A stretch of DNA of 23,315 nucleotides from JALEGB01 sp038530925 (GCA_038530925.1 JBCBCG010000043.1:1-23315); one strand, 5' to 3'; positions 8,483 to 15,779 are shown, counted from the first letter of the stretch. Notes: generated from the letters alone by a model not told the origin. Program-made: numbers and translations.

Positions 8483-8642
8483 TCTCACCCTAATCAATAT
8501 AAAAGAGAGTCTATGGTTTTTGAGATTGGTTGGGGCCGTGAATCCAGGGGAAAACCGAAAGCAGCGTCGATCAGCCGCTTTCCTCCCAAGACAGATGCGA
8601 ACGCTCCACAGATCGGCGCCTCGCAAGATATCGCGTTTGAGT

Positions 8643-8680
8643 GAGCGGCGCTTCCCAACGGCGCCGACCGGCGCTAGCTC
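8643..8680. repeat. Imperfect inverted repeat in the hemE-maf gap
   Basis: GAGC at 8643-8646 and GCGC at 8648-8651 pair with GCGC at 8671-8674 and GCTC at 8677-8680. A competing smaller hairpin, GCGCC at 8661-8665 with GGCGC at 8670-8674, lies inside. It is the first of three successive foldable segments in this gap. Confidence 0.4.
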
Positions 8681-8702
8681 TAGACCCAGCCCGCCGAAAC
8701 GA

Positions 8703-8720
8703 GGCGCCGAGCTCGGCGCC
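8703..8720. repeat. Perfect 18-bp palindrome GGCGCCGAGCTCGGCGCC
   Basis: The two nine-base halves are exact reverse complements with no spacer, and each half begins or ends with GGCGCC. Such a sequence could be a dimeric protein-binding site or form a cruciform. It lies in the centre of the candidate origin region, about 200 bases from the hemE and maf starts. Confidence 0.75.
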
Positions 8721-8753
8721 GCCGCTATCCCCGGGATCAGAGGCTATCAACCG

Positions 8754-8775
8754 CCGGCGCCGATCGCCGGTTTTT
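8754..8775 (+). terminator. Candidate intrinsic terminator without an assigned gene
   Basis: CCGGCG (8754-8759), a five-base loop and CGCCGG (8765-8770) are followed directly by TTTTT (8771-8775), the layout of a plus-strand Rho-independent terminator. No plus-strand gene ends nearby, since hemE reads away and maf starts at 8903. It may end an unannotated small RNA, block antisense transcription into maf, or be a chance structure in GC-rich DNA. Confidence 0.5.
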
Positions 8776-8902
8776 CCAAGCGCTGGGCGCCGTTTAGCGA
8801 TGACGGCGCGCGCCGCGCCAGAACTGTTGGCATAGAGACGATGAACGAACCGTTAAGGCGCGCGGATCGGCGCTTCATGCACATGAACAAGGCGCGAACG
8901 CT

Positions 8903-9541
8903 GTGAGAGTGGCGGCGCAACAAGCGCTCGACCTGACGCTCGCCTCGCGCAGCCCGGTGCGGCGCCGGTTGTTGAAGGCGGCGGGTCTGCGGTTCGACAT
9001 CGCGCCGGCGGCGCTTGATGAAACGGCGCTCCTGACGGAGTTGGAGATGGTGCGGCCAGCGTTGAGTTTCGAGGCGCGCGCCACGGCGTTGGCGCGTGCG
9101 AAGGCGAAAGCGGTCTCGGCGCGGTTACCGGATCAAATCGTCATCGGCGCGGACCAGATTCTAGAGTTCGAAGGCGAGGCCTATGAAGCGCCGGACGGTC
9201 GCGCGGAAGCGGCGGCGCGATTGAAGGCGCTGCGCGGAAAGAGCCATCGCTTGATTTCGGGTGTCGCCGTGGTGCGCGCGGGAGAGGTGCTCGGCGCCGA
9301 GGCGCAGGGCGTTTCGGTGGTCATGCGCGCCTTCGATGACCAGGAATTGCAGGCTTATCTTGATCAAGCCGGCGAAGAGGTGTTCGGAACGGTCGGCGCT
9401 TACGCGCTTGAAGAGCTGGGGGCGCGGCTCGTCGAGAGGATTGACGGCGATTGGTTCGCGGCGCTCGGCTTGCCGCTTTGGCCGCTGCTTCGAATGCTCG
9501 AGCCCTTGGAGGAAGCGGCCCGCGCCGCGGCGCGGCGGTGA
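8903..9541 (+). CDS. maf: Maf-family nucleoside triphosphate pyrophosphatase
   Basis: Maf proteins hydrolyse non-canonical or modified nucleoside triphosphates to monophosphates. The 212-residue product begins with the family loop LASRSPVRRRLLKAAGL (residues 13-29), which contacts nucleotide phosphates. It contains VIGADQILEFEGE, with the catalytic-type acid, at about 79-91, and later GTVGAYALEELG. The GADQ variant is nearer to the YceF branch (m7GTP-type) than to the GADT motif of the YhdE branch, so substrate is uncertain. The start is a GTG at 8903 with AAGG ten bases upstream; the GTG two codons later is possible. It is first in the maf-aroE-coaE-dnaQ run, an order shared with Caulobacter-type chromosomes. 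Confidence 0.9.
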   Translation: MRVAAQQALDLTLASRSPVRRRLLKAAGLRFDIAPAALDETALLTELEMVRPALSFEARATALARAKAKAVSARLPDQIVIGADQILEFEGEAYEAPDGRAEAAARLKALRGKSHRLISGVAVVRAGEVLGAEAQGVSVVMRAFDDQELQAYLDQAGEEVFGTVGAYALEELGARLVERIDGDWFAALGLPLWPLLRMLEPLEEAARAAARR

Positions 9542-9592
9542 GCGTGCGAGGCGGCTGAGCAAGGGCGCGGCACTTTAACAGCGGAGACGCAT

Positions 9593-10435
9593 ATGGCGAC
9601 GCCCTTGGCGGGTGTGATCGGGCATCCGATCCATCATTCGAAATCGCCGGTGATCCATAATCACTGGTTGCGACGGTTCGCGCTCGCCGGCGCTTATGTG
9701 CCGCTTTCCGTGCCGCCGGACGATCTTGAACCCTTTCTCGAGATGGCGCCGCGGCTCGGCTTCGTTGGGTTGAATGTCACCATCCCGCATAAGGAGCGCG
9801 TGGCGGCGCTGATCGATGTGAAGAGCGAGGCGGCGAACCGGGCGGGTTCGGTCAATACCCTCTGGCTCGGTGAGGATGGCGCTTGGCGCGGCGACAGCAC
9901 AGATGGAATAGGCTTCATCCGGAACATTGAAGCGCGGTCGCCTGGCTGGTCGGCGAACGGAGCCTCCGTGGCGATGATTGGGGCGGGCGGCGCGGCGCGC
10001 GCGGTCGCCGCCGCGCTTCTTGAGGCGGGCGCGGCGCGGATCCGAATCGCTAATCGAACGGCGGCGCGGGCTGAAGCGCTGGTGGACGCGCTCGGGCGGC
10101 GAATTGAAACGGCGCCCTGGCCGCTCGACACCGAATTCTTTGAGGATGCGGATCTGCTGATTAACGCGACGAGCCTCGGCATGGCCGGCGCCGCGGATTG
10201 GTCCTGGAGCGCGCCACGGTTGCAAGCCGGGGTGATCGCGACGGATCTCATCTACAACCCGCTTGAAACGCCGTTTCTCAGCGCGGCGTCCGCGGCGGGC
10301 GCTCGAATTGTTGACGGTCTCGGCATGCTGTTGCATCAAGCCGCTCCAGGATTTGAGCGATGGTTCGGCGCGCGGCCGACCGTCGACGAAGCGTTGCGGC
10401 GCGAGGTGCTCGCATCTCTCGGGGCTTCATCGTGA
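9593..10435 (+). CDS. aroE: Shikimate dehydrogenase AroE
   Basis: AroE reduces 3-dehydroshikimate to shikimate with NADPH in aromatic amino acid synthesis. The 280-residue product shows the substrate-binding start VIGHPIHHSKSP at 8-19 and the catalytic lysine K67 in NVTIPHKE. It also has the catalytic aspartate D104 in DSTDGIGF, the dinucleotide-binding loop GAGGAAR at 130-136, and NRT at 154-156, the NADP-selective motif. The C-terminal helix carries GMLLHQAAPGFERWFG. GGAG lies six bases before the ATG. The stop overlaps the coaE start as GTGA, so the two are probably translationally coupled. Confidence 0.97.
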   Translation: MATPLAGVIGHPIHHSKSPVIHNHWLRRFALAGAYVPLSVPPDDLEPFLEMAPRLGFVGLNVTIPHKERVAALIDVKSEAANRAGSVNTLWLGEDGAWRGDSTDGIGFIRNIEARSPGWSANGASVAMIGAGGAARAVAAALLEAGAARIRIANRTAARAEALVDALGRRIETAPWPLDTEFFEDADLLINATSLGMAGAADWSWSAPRLQAGVIATDLIYNPLETPFLSAASAAGARIVDGLGMLLHQAAPGFERWFGARPTVDEALRREVLASLGASS

Positions 10436-11025
10436 TCCGGCTCGGCCTCACCGGTTCGATCGCCATGGGCAAATCAGCAACGGCCGCGCAATTTCGAGCG
10501 CTTGGCGTCCCGGTCTATGATGCCGACGCTGCGGCGCATCGTGTTTACGCGGCTGGCGGCGCTGCGGGCCCTGCGGTGCGCGCGATCGCGCCGGAAGCGG
10601 TCGGCCCCGATGGCGCCGTCGATCGCGAGGCTTTGAAACGCCGGGTTAAGGTTGATTCTTCGTTTCTACCGCGGCTCGAGGCCATCGTGCATCCCTTGGT
10701 CGCAGAGGCTCGGGCCTCGTTCGAGGCCGAAGCTCGGGCCGCTGGCGCGCGTCTCGCCGTCTATGACGTGCCGCTGCTGTTTGAAACGGGTCTCGCCGAA
10801 GCGATGGACGCCGTTCTGGTGGTTTCAGCGCCCGAAGCGGTGCAACGCGCGCGCGCATTGGGGCGAGCGGGCCTCACAGAAGCGATGCTCGACAAGATCT
10901 TAGAGCGGCAGACGCCTGATGCGGAAAAGAGAGCGCGCGCAGATTTTGTGCTCGACACCAGCAAAGGGCACGACCATGCGAAAGCGGAAGTCGAGAGAAT
11001 TGTCAAAGTACTTCTCTCAGGCTAG
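10432..11025 (+). CDS. coaE: Dephospho-CoA kinase CoaE
   Basis: CoaE phosphorylates the ribose 3'-hydroxyl of dephospho-CoA, the last step of coenzyme A synthesis. The start is the GTG at 10432 (MIRLGLTGSIAMGKSA), giving 197 residues with the P-loop right at the N-terminus as in the family; the frame extends upstream into aroE but that part is not CoaE-like. The P-loop GLTGSIAMGKS is at 4-14, VPVYDADAAAHRVY follows near residue 27, and LAVYDVPLLFETG lies near 110. The start overlaps the aroE stop by four bases (GTGA). dnaQ follows after 30 bases. Confidence 0.96.
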   Translation: MIRLGLTGSIAMGKSATAAQFRALGVPVYDADAAAHRVYAAGGAAGPAVRAIAPEAVGPDGAVDREALKRRVKVDSSFLPRLEAIVHPLVAEARASFEAEARAAGARLAVYDVPLLFETGLAEAMDAVLVVSAPEAVQRARALGRAGLTEAMLDKILERQTPDAEKRARADFVLDTSKGHDHAKAEVERIVKVLLSG

Positions 11026-11055
11026 CGTCGATAAAAACCATAAACTGAGGCGAGC

Positions 11056-11751
11056 ATGCGAGAGATTATTCTAGATACCGAGACGACCGGCCTAGAAGCG
11101 ATGAACGGGGATCGGATCGTTGAAATTGGATGCGTTGAGACGATAAATCACGCGCCGACGGGCGAGGTCTTTCATGTCTATCTAAACCCTGAACGAGCGA
11201 TGTCGGCTGATTCGATCCGTATCACCGGGCTGACGGACGATTTTCTCGCCGATAAACCGGTTTTTGCTGCGATTCAGCGCGAGTTCCTTGAGTTTCTGGG
11301 CGATGCGCCGCTGGTGATTCACAACGCCGCTTTCGACATGCGGTTCTTGAATATGGAGCTCACCCGCGCGCGCGGCGGCGCGTTGAGCGACAATCGCGTG
11401 GTCGACACGCTGGCGATCGCGAAGAAACGCTTTCCTGGCGCGCAAGTGTCGCTCGACGCGCTTTGTCGTCGGTTCAACGTCGACAATAGCGGACGCGAGA
11501 AACACGGCGCCCTTTTGGACGCGGAGTTGTTGGCTGAAGTTTATCTTGAACTTCGGGGTGGTCGGCAGCCGGGATTGGCGCTCGCCGCGTCCGCCATTGG
11601 GTCTGCTTCCGCGACATCGGATAGTCCAGGATGCGTGGTGTCGAAGACGCGGCCCCCGAGAAAATCGCTCCTGACTGAAAGCGAAGCGGCGGCTCACGCG
11701 GCGTTTGTTGAGAGTTTGGGCGACGAGAGCCTGTGGCCGCGCGCGGAGTGA
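11056..11751 (+). CDS. dnaQ: DNA polymerase III epsilon subunit (3'-5' proofreading exonuclease) DnaQ
   Basis: Epsilon is the proofreading exonuclease of the replicative polymerase. The 231-residue product has all DEDDh catalytic residues: D7 and E9 in LDTETTGL, D94 in HNAAFDMRFLN, and H150 and D155 in KHGALLDAELLAEVY. Just after the exonuclease fold, QPGLAL at 171-176 looks like a beta-clamp-binding peptide, which is the expected position for epsilon. The remaining tail, about 177-231, would contact the polymerase alpha subunit. GAGG lies upstream of the ATG. Base composition is somewhat AT-richer than coaE and maf. It ends the maf-aroE-coaE-dnaQ run and converges with secB. Confidence 0.96.
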   Translation: MREIILDTETTGLEAMNGDRIVEIGCVETINHAPTGEVFHVYLNPERAMSADSIRITGLTDDFLADKPVFAAIQREFLEFLGDAPLVIHNAAFDMRFLNMELTRARGGALSDNRVVDTLAIAKKRFPGAQVSLDALCRRFNVDNSGREKHGALLDAELLAEVYLELRGGRQPGLALAASAIGSASATSDSPGCVVSKTRPPRKSLLTESEAAAHAAFVESLGDESLWPRAE

Positions 11752-11752
11752 C

Positions 11753-11785
11753 AGGCTTGTCGCCTTCTGGAAAAGCGGTGAGCCT
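11753..11785 (+). terminator. Possible hairpin after dnaQ
   Basis: In RNA from the plus strand, 11753-11763 can pair with 11775-11785 to form an 11-base-pair stem (three central G-U pairs) around an 11-base loop, starting two bases after the dnaQ stop. There is no T tract, and the wobble pairs do not form on the other strand, so it would not serve secB. It is weak evidence for a terminator. Confidence 0.3.
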
Positions 11786-12270
11786 TAAGCTTCAGCGGTC
11801 GCCGCCGGTTCGGCCGCTTGGCCGGCCTCGCGCGCGCGCTGCTGACGATAAAGCGCGGCGAAATCAATTGGATCGAGCATGAGAGGCGGATAGCCGCCGT
11901 CGCGTGTCGACTCAGCGATGATGCGGCGTGCAAACGGGAACATCAGCCGCGGGCATTCGATCGACAGAACAGCATTGAGCGCGTTTTCCGGCACATTGGC
12001 CAGTTGGAACACGCCAACGTAATCGAGCTCCACTGCGAAGACTTCGTCGTCACCATTCATCGTCTCGATCGTGAGCAACAGCGCCACGGCGTAGCGGTTC
12101 TGTTCGAGATCGTTGGTCTCGATGTTTACTTGAACGTTGATCGTTGGCTGCGATCCAGGCTGCTTACCGTTAATTGCGGCGCTGTTCTCGAAAACGCAGC
12201 GCCGCACATATTGGGTGAGCACGTTCATCTGCGGTTGGGACGGCTGCGCCCCGATCTCTTCATCGGCCAT
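11785..12270 (-). CDS. secB: Protein-export chaperone SecB
   Basis: SecB is a tetrameric cytosolic chaperone that holds preproteins unfolded and passes them to SecA. The 161-residue product carries the family core: PQMNVLTQYVRRCVFENSA near the N-terminus, then beta-strand segments rich in alternating hydrophobic residues. The strongly conserved stretch that follows begins ECPRLMFPFARRIIAESTRD and continues GGYPPLMLDPIDFAALY. The Ala/Glu-rich tail after residue 145 is typical of alphaproteobacterial SecB. It converges with dnaQ across about 33 bases and lies downstream of fxsA on the same strand after 131 non-coding bases. Confidence 0.97.
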   Translation of the reverse strand: MADEEIGAQPSQPQMNVLTQYVRRCVFENSAAINGKQPGSQPTINVQVNIETNDLEQNRYAVALLLTIETMNGDDEVFAVELDYVGVFQLANVPENALNAVLSIECPRLMFPFARRIIAESTRDGGYPPLMLDPIDFAALYRQQRAREAGQAAEPAATAEA

Positions 12271-12384
12271 TGATCGCGTCGCTCTCTCTCAGCGCGGTGT
12301 CGCGCGCTCCATACCAGAGCTTCTCCTAGCGAAGCCGGTGGCGCGAGGAAAGTGGGAACTGCGCGGGGGGAGCAGCGGCGCCTT

Positions 12385-12418
12385 AAGTGGGCCAAGTGGG
12401 ATCAAGTGGACCGAGTGG
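12385..12418. repeat. Four short direct repeats of RAGTGG at the fxsA 3' end
   Basis: AAGTGG occurs at 12385, 12394 and 12404, and GAGTGG at 12413, with spacings of 9, 10 and 9 bases. The array straddles the fxsA stop codon. It may be replication slippage; no function is evident. Confidence 0.55.
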
Positions 12419-12932
12419 GATCGTCGTCGATCACGGTGGCGTCTTCGGCGTCGCTGCGGCGCGGCGCTGGGTCAGGGCGCCGCACAGCGGAGGGACGCGG
12501 CTCAGCATGCGGCGGATCGCTGGAATGAGGCGAGGCGGCGCTTGGTTCGCCTTGGCTGGCGCGGGCTTCCATGCCGCGGGCGGCGTAGACCACAGCGCGC
12601 GCGGCCGCGCGCCGCGCGATTGCGACGCGGACTGGCGGGATCAGGAATAAAAACCCGATCGTGTCGGTGAGAAATCCGGGCGTCAGCAGCAAAAGCCCGG
12701 CGGCGGCGATCAGTAAGCCTTCGATCAGGACGATGGGCGCTTCCTGATCGGCGCGCAAATTGCTGAGTTTCTGGAATGTCTGCAGGCCTTGTCGCCGCAG
12801 CGTGACAGCGCCGAGAAGCGCAGTGGCCACGACGATCGCCAAGGTGGTCCAGAGACCGATTTCATCGCCAATCCAGATGAACAGGCCGATCTCGGTTAGC
12901 GGCACGGCGATCAGGAGCAGAAAAATCCACAT
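12402..12932 (-). CDS. fxsA: FxsA-family membrane protein
   Basis: FxsA is a small inner-membrane protein; in E. coli extra copies relieve exclusion of phage T7 by the F plasmid, and its normal role is unclear. The ATG at 12932 has GGAAAG upstream and gives 176 residues. Two membrane helices fill about 1-45 (beginning MWIFLLLIAVPLTEIGLFIW), with the typical LRRQG segment at 46-50. A further long hydrophobic stretch, around IVLIEGLLIAAAGLLLLTPG and a following FLFLIPPVR, completes the family core. The tail after about residue 120 is hydrophilic, rich in Ser, Pro, Asp and Arg, and looks disordered. It is divergent from the Tim44-domain gene across 212 bases. Confidence 0.9.
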   Translation of the reverse strand: MWIFLLLIAVPLTEIGLFIWIGDEIGLWTTLAIVVATALLGAVTLRRQGLQTFQKLSNLRADQEAPIVLIEGLLIAAAGLLLLTPGFLTDTIGFLFLIPPVRVAIARRAAARAVVYAARGMEARASQGEPSAASPHSSDPPHAEPRPSAVRRPDPAPRRSDAEDATVIDDDPTRST

Positions 12933-13144
12933 GACGCGTCTTTCCGAGTGGACGGATGACGACACGCGGAGCGCGCGCATCGAACCATATCACGATAAGC
13001 CGACAGCGGCGCGCGATCCATGGATCTCGCGCCAGGCGCGCCCATATTTCTGCGTGAAAGGTTCGCACAATGATAAAGCGCCTATAAGAGAGGCGATGCC
13101 TTTGGGCCGCGCCGGCCGCCGAGTGACACCCGCAGGAGAACCGT

Positions 13145-13840
13145 ATGGGCGACAACGATCTGATCATTCTCATCGGACTGGCCGCGGTCGCCGGTTTTCT
13201 GCTGCTTCGCTTGCGCAATGTTCTGGGTGAACGCGGCGGCTTTGAGGATCATGAGCGCATCCGCCGCGCGAAAGAGGCCGGCGCGCAATCGAGCGCGGAG
13301 GGCTCGAACGGCGTGGTCACGCCGATGCCGCAGCGGCCGCAAAGCGACCAAGACGACGACATCTTCGCGTATGCGGAACCGAATTCCGAACTTGGCCAAG
13401 CGCTTCGGTCGATCAAGGAGACAGATCCCAGCTTTGAGGTCGGCGGCTTCATGGACGGTGCGAAAGGCGCTTATGAGCTGATTCTCACCGCCTTTGAGAA
13501 CGGCGATAAGAAAGGTCTAAAACCGTATCTTGAGAAGGAAGTGTACGACGCCTTCGCCGACGCCATCGATCAGCGCGAAGCGCAGGGGCTTTCGGTGGAG
13601 ATGCGGTTCGTCGGCTTCCGTAGCGCGGAGCCGATTGAAGCGTCGCTCGACCAAGGCAGCCGGAAGGCGGAGGTTTCGGTGCGGTTCAACGCCGAGGTGG
13701 TGACGGCGACGCGCAACGAATCGGGCGAAGTCGTCGAAGGCGATCCCAGCGCCGTGCGCCGAATCACCGATGTATGGACCTTCGGCAAAATCGTGCCCTC
13801 GCGCGATCCGGTATGGCTGCTGGTGGCCACAGGCGGCTGA
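13145..13840 (+). CDS. Tim44/TimA-family membrane-anchored protein
   Basis: The 231-residue product has one N-terminal membrane helix (about residues 5-22), a charged linker rich in Gln, Asp and Ser to about 75, and then a Tim44-like domain to the end. The domain shows GFMDGAKGAYELILTAFENGD and KPYLEKEVYDAFADAI, typical of the family, and finishes VWTFGKIVPSRDPVWLLVAT. In alphaproteobacteria such proteins are thought to be ancestors of mitochondrial Tim44; their partner is not firmly established. AGGAGA precedes the ATG. mltA starts two bases after its stop, so the two are co-translated, which suggests an envelope role. Confidence 0.92.
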   Translation: MGDNDLIILIGLAAVAGFLLLRLRNVLGERGGFEDHERIRRAKEAGAQSSAEGSNGVVTPMPQRPQSDQDDDIFAYAEPNSELGQALRSIKETDPSFEVGGFMDGAKGAYELILTAFENGDKKGLKPYLEKEVYDAFADAIDQREAQGLSVEMRFVGFRSAEPIEASLDQGSRKAEVSVRFNAEVVTATRNESGEVVEGDPSAVRRITDVWTFGKIVPSRDPVWLLVATGG

Positions 13841-13842
13841 GC

Positions 13843-15123
13843 ATGGCCAGGCCTCGCGATAATCACTTCGCCGCGCTGCTCGCCGCGGCGCTCAGCGCCG
13901 TGACGCTAGCGGGCTGCACCGCCGCGTCTGACCGCGGCGTGATCTCTCCGAGCATTAGAGGCGCGGCTCCGGCGGAGACGGAAGCTGTTCGGGAGAATGC
14001 GGTCTTGAGAGCGCAAATCGATCAAGCGCTCGCTTCGGTAGAACTCGATAGCTTTGATCCGCTGCCGGAAGACGCTCCGTTCGATGTGCTGTCCTTCGAT
14101 GCGCTCGCTGGGTGGGCTGAGGATGACCATGGCGCGGCGCTAATTGCTTTCCAAAGATCCTGCGCCCGGCTGAAGGACTTAAAGCGCACGAGCGTTCTTG
14201 GCGCTTACGCAGGGCGTATCGATGATTGGCGTCCATCCTGCGACGCCGCGGCGACTGTCAATGGCGATGCGGCGCGCGCCTTTTTCGAACTCGCCTTCAC
14301 GCCGGTGCGCATTCGCGGCGACGGATCCTCGAAAATCACTGCATATTATGAGCCCGTGATCGAAGCGCGGCTCCAACCCTCAGGCCGGTTCCAGCACCCA
14401 ATCTACGCCAAACCGCCGGAGCTTGGCTTTCGCAGCGGCCGGTATGGCGTTTTGCGCGACGGCCGGGTCGCGCCCTTCGCGACACGCGGCGAGATCCAGC
14501 GCGGCGCGCTCGATGGCCGAGGGCTTGAGATTGCGTATCTCGCTGATCCGGTGGAGGTGTTCTTCCTGCATATCCAGGGATCGGGACAGCTTCGGTTCGG
14601 GGATGGCCGAACGGTGCGTGTGGGCTTCGCCGCGAAGAACGGCCATCCCTACCGCTCCGCCGCGCAGGAGATGATCCGGCGCGGGCATGCGACGGCGTCC
14701 ACCGCATCGCAAGCGCGGATCAGCGCCTTCGTCGCCGCCAATCCGCGCGAGGGCTTGGATGTTTTGGCGGCGAACCCTTCCTATATCTTCTTTCGAGAGC
14801 TAAGCGGCTTGGATCCTAATGCGGGTCCTGTCGGCGCTCTCGGCGTGCAGCTCACCGCGGGGCGGAGCATCGCCGTCGACCGCCGCTATGCGCCGTTCGC
14901 CGCGCCGGTATGGCTCGAGAGCCCTGGACCGGACGGACCGATCCGGCGCCTTGTGATCGCGCAAGATACCGGCAGCGCGATCAAAGGCGCGCAGCGAGCG
15001 GACTACTTTTGGGGCACGGGCGCTAAAGCGGGCGAGAAGGCGGGCAAAGTGAACCATCCAGGCGCGATCACTGTTCTGTTGCCGAACGCGACGCTGCAGA
15101 GGCTGCGCGCCTCGCTGTCGTGA
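13843..15123 (+). CDS. mltA: Membrane-bound lytic murein transglycosylase A (lipoprotein)
   Basis: MltA cleaves the beta-1,4 bond between N-acetylmuramic acid and N-acetylglucosamine in peptidoglycan, leaving 1,6-anhydro ends. The ATG at 13843 gives 426 residues that open with a lipoprotein signal and the lipobox LAGC, with the lipid-modified cysteine at 25 and no aspartate at +2, consistent with outer-membrane sorting. The MltA domain includes ITAYYEP at 165-171 and FLHIQGSG at 241-248. The C-terminal 3D domain includes QDTGSAIKG at 374-382, where D375 matches the catalytic aspartate of E. coli MltA. The smr gene overlaps its stop codon. Confidence 0.95.
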   Translation: MARPRDNHFAALLAAALSAVTLAGCTAASDRGVISPSIRGAAPAETEAVRENAVLRAQIDQALASVELDSFDPLPEDAPFDVLSFDALAGWAEDDHGAALIAFQRSCARLKDLKRTSVLGAYAGRIDDWRPSCDAAATVNGDAARAFFELAFTPVRIRGDGSSKITAYYEPVIEARLQPSGRFQHPIYAKPPELGFRSGRYGVLRDGRVAPFATRGEIQRGALDGRGLEIAYLADPVEVFFLHIQGSGQLRFGDGRTVRVGFAAKNGHPYRSAAQEMIRRGHATASTASQARISAFVAANPREGLDVLAANPSYIFFRELSGLDPNAGPVGALGVQLTAGRSIAVDRRYAPFAAPVWLESPGPDGPIRRLVIAQDTGSAIKGAQRADYFWGTGAKAGEKAGKVNHPGAITVLLPNATLQRLRASLS

Positions 15124-15779
15124 TGGACGGCGACGGATCGCCCAAGGGACCAAAGCGGCGCCGCGGCGCCCATCCGGGTCTGACCGAGCAGGACCTCTCG
15201 CTCTGGCGCGCGGTGGCGCAGACGGTCCGCGCCGCGCCGCGCTCGGCCAAAGTAGCGCGGACAGAAGGTCCGCAAATCGAGGACGCGCCGCCTCAGCCAG
15301 CGGCGCCGACCGGCAAGGCGGCGTTGCTTGGCTCGACGCGGATCCATCGGCCGGCGCCGTCGGTTAGTCGCGCGAGCACGGCGATCACGCCCGCGGCGAG
15401 CCCGATTGATCCGCTCGGACCGCGCACGCCAGGGCTTGATCGGCGCACGGCGAAGCGCCTCAGCAAGGGCGAGCATGCGCCGGATGCGCGCATCGATCTC
15501 CATGGCATGACCGCCGAACGCGCCCATAGCGCCTTGATCGCCTTCATCCTGCGCGAACAGAGCCGCGGCGCGCGCTGCGTCCTGGTCATCACCGGGAAGG
15601 GCCGCCGGAACGACCGCGACGCGACTTGGCGCACCGGCGCGGATGGCGTGCTGAAAACAATGGCGCCTGAATGGCTCCGCCAGCCGCCTTGCGGGCCTCT
15701 GGTCGTCGGTGTCTACCAAGCGCATCAGCGCCATGGCGGCGACGGTGCGCTCTACGTGTATTTGCGGAAACGGCGCTGA
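15123..15779 (+). CDS. Smr-domain protein
   Basis: The 218-residue product has a basic, proline/alanine-rich and probably disordered N-terminal half, then an Smr domain with DLHGMT at 125-130 and VITGKG at 155-160, ending ALYVYLRKRR. Smr domains are small nucleic-acid-binding or nuclease modules related to the C-terminus of MutS2; the cellular substrate of this stand-alone alphaproteobacterial form is not known to me. Its ATG overlaps the mltA stop (TGATG); a GTG at 15120 is an alternative. Tim44-domain gene, mltA and smr form a tight operon. In relatives gyrB often follows, as I recall; here pyruvate carboxylase converges instead. Confidence 0.9.
   Translation: MDGDGSPKGPKRRRGAHPGLTEQDLSLWRAVAQTVRAAPRSAKVARTEGPQIEDAPPQPAAPTGKAALLGSTRIHRPAPSVSRASTAITPAASPIDPLGPRTPGLDRRTAKRLSKGEHAPDARIDLHGMTAERAHSALIAFILREQSRGARCVLVITGKGRRNDRDATWRTGADGVLKTMAPEWLRQPPCGPLVVGVYQAHQRHGGDGALYVYLRKRR

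Larger units (their letters stand above)
8483..8902. other. Intergenic region between divergent hemE and maf; candidate chromosomal origin (oriC)
   Basis: These 420 bases hold no convincing gene. The hemE edge, about 8487-8530, is a tract of low G+C in an otherwise GC-rich region and could be a DNA-unwinding element or simply the hemE promoter. The rest is GC-rich and structured: six GGCGCC copies, an 18-bp palindrome at 8703-8720 and a hairpin plus T5 at 8754-8775. One GANTC (CcrM-type methylation) site is at 8540-8544. Established knowledge: the Caulobacter origin lies beside hemE and a few kilobases from parS; here parS is 3.9-6.1 kb away and genes diverge from this gap. Against it: no sequence within two mismatches of TTATCCACA was found by eye. 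Confidence 0.45.

Noticed and set aside
8483..8902. DnaA boxes in the candidate origin
   Set aside because: Best matches to TTATCCACA, such as CGCTCCACA near 8602 and CTATCCCCG near 8725, have three mismatches, too weak to report as sites.
8415..8906. 163-codon plus-strand open frame across the hemE start and the hemE-maf gap
   Set aside because: It begins inside hemE on the opposite strand, has arginine/proline/serine-rich sequence typical of GC-rich non-coding frames, no domain-like pattern and no ribosome site, and stops at the maf start.
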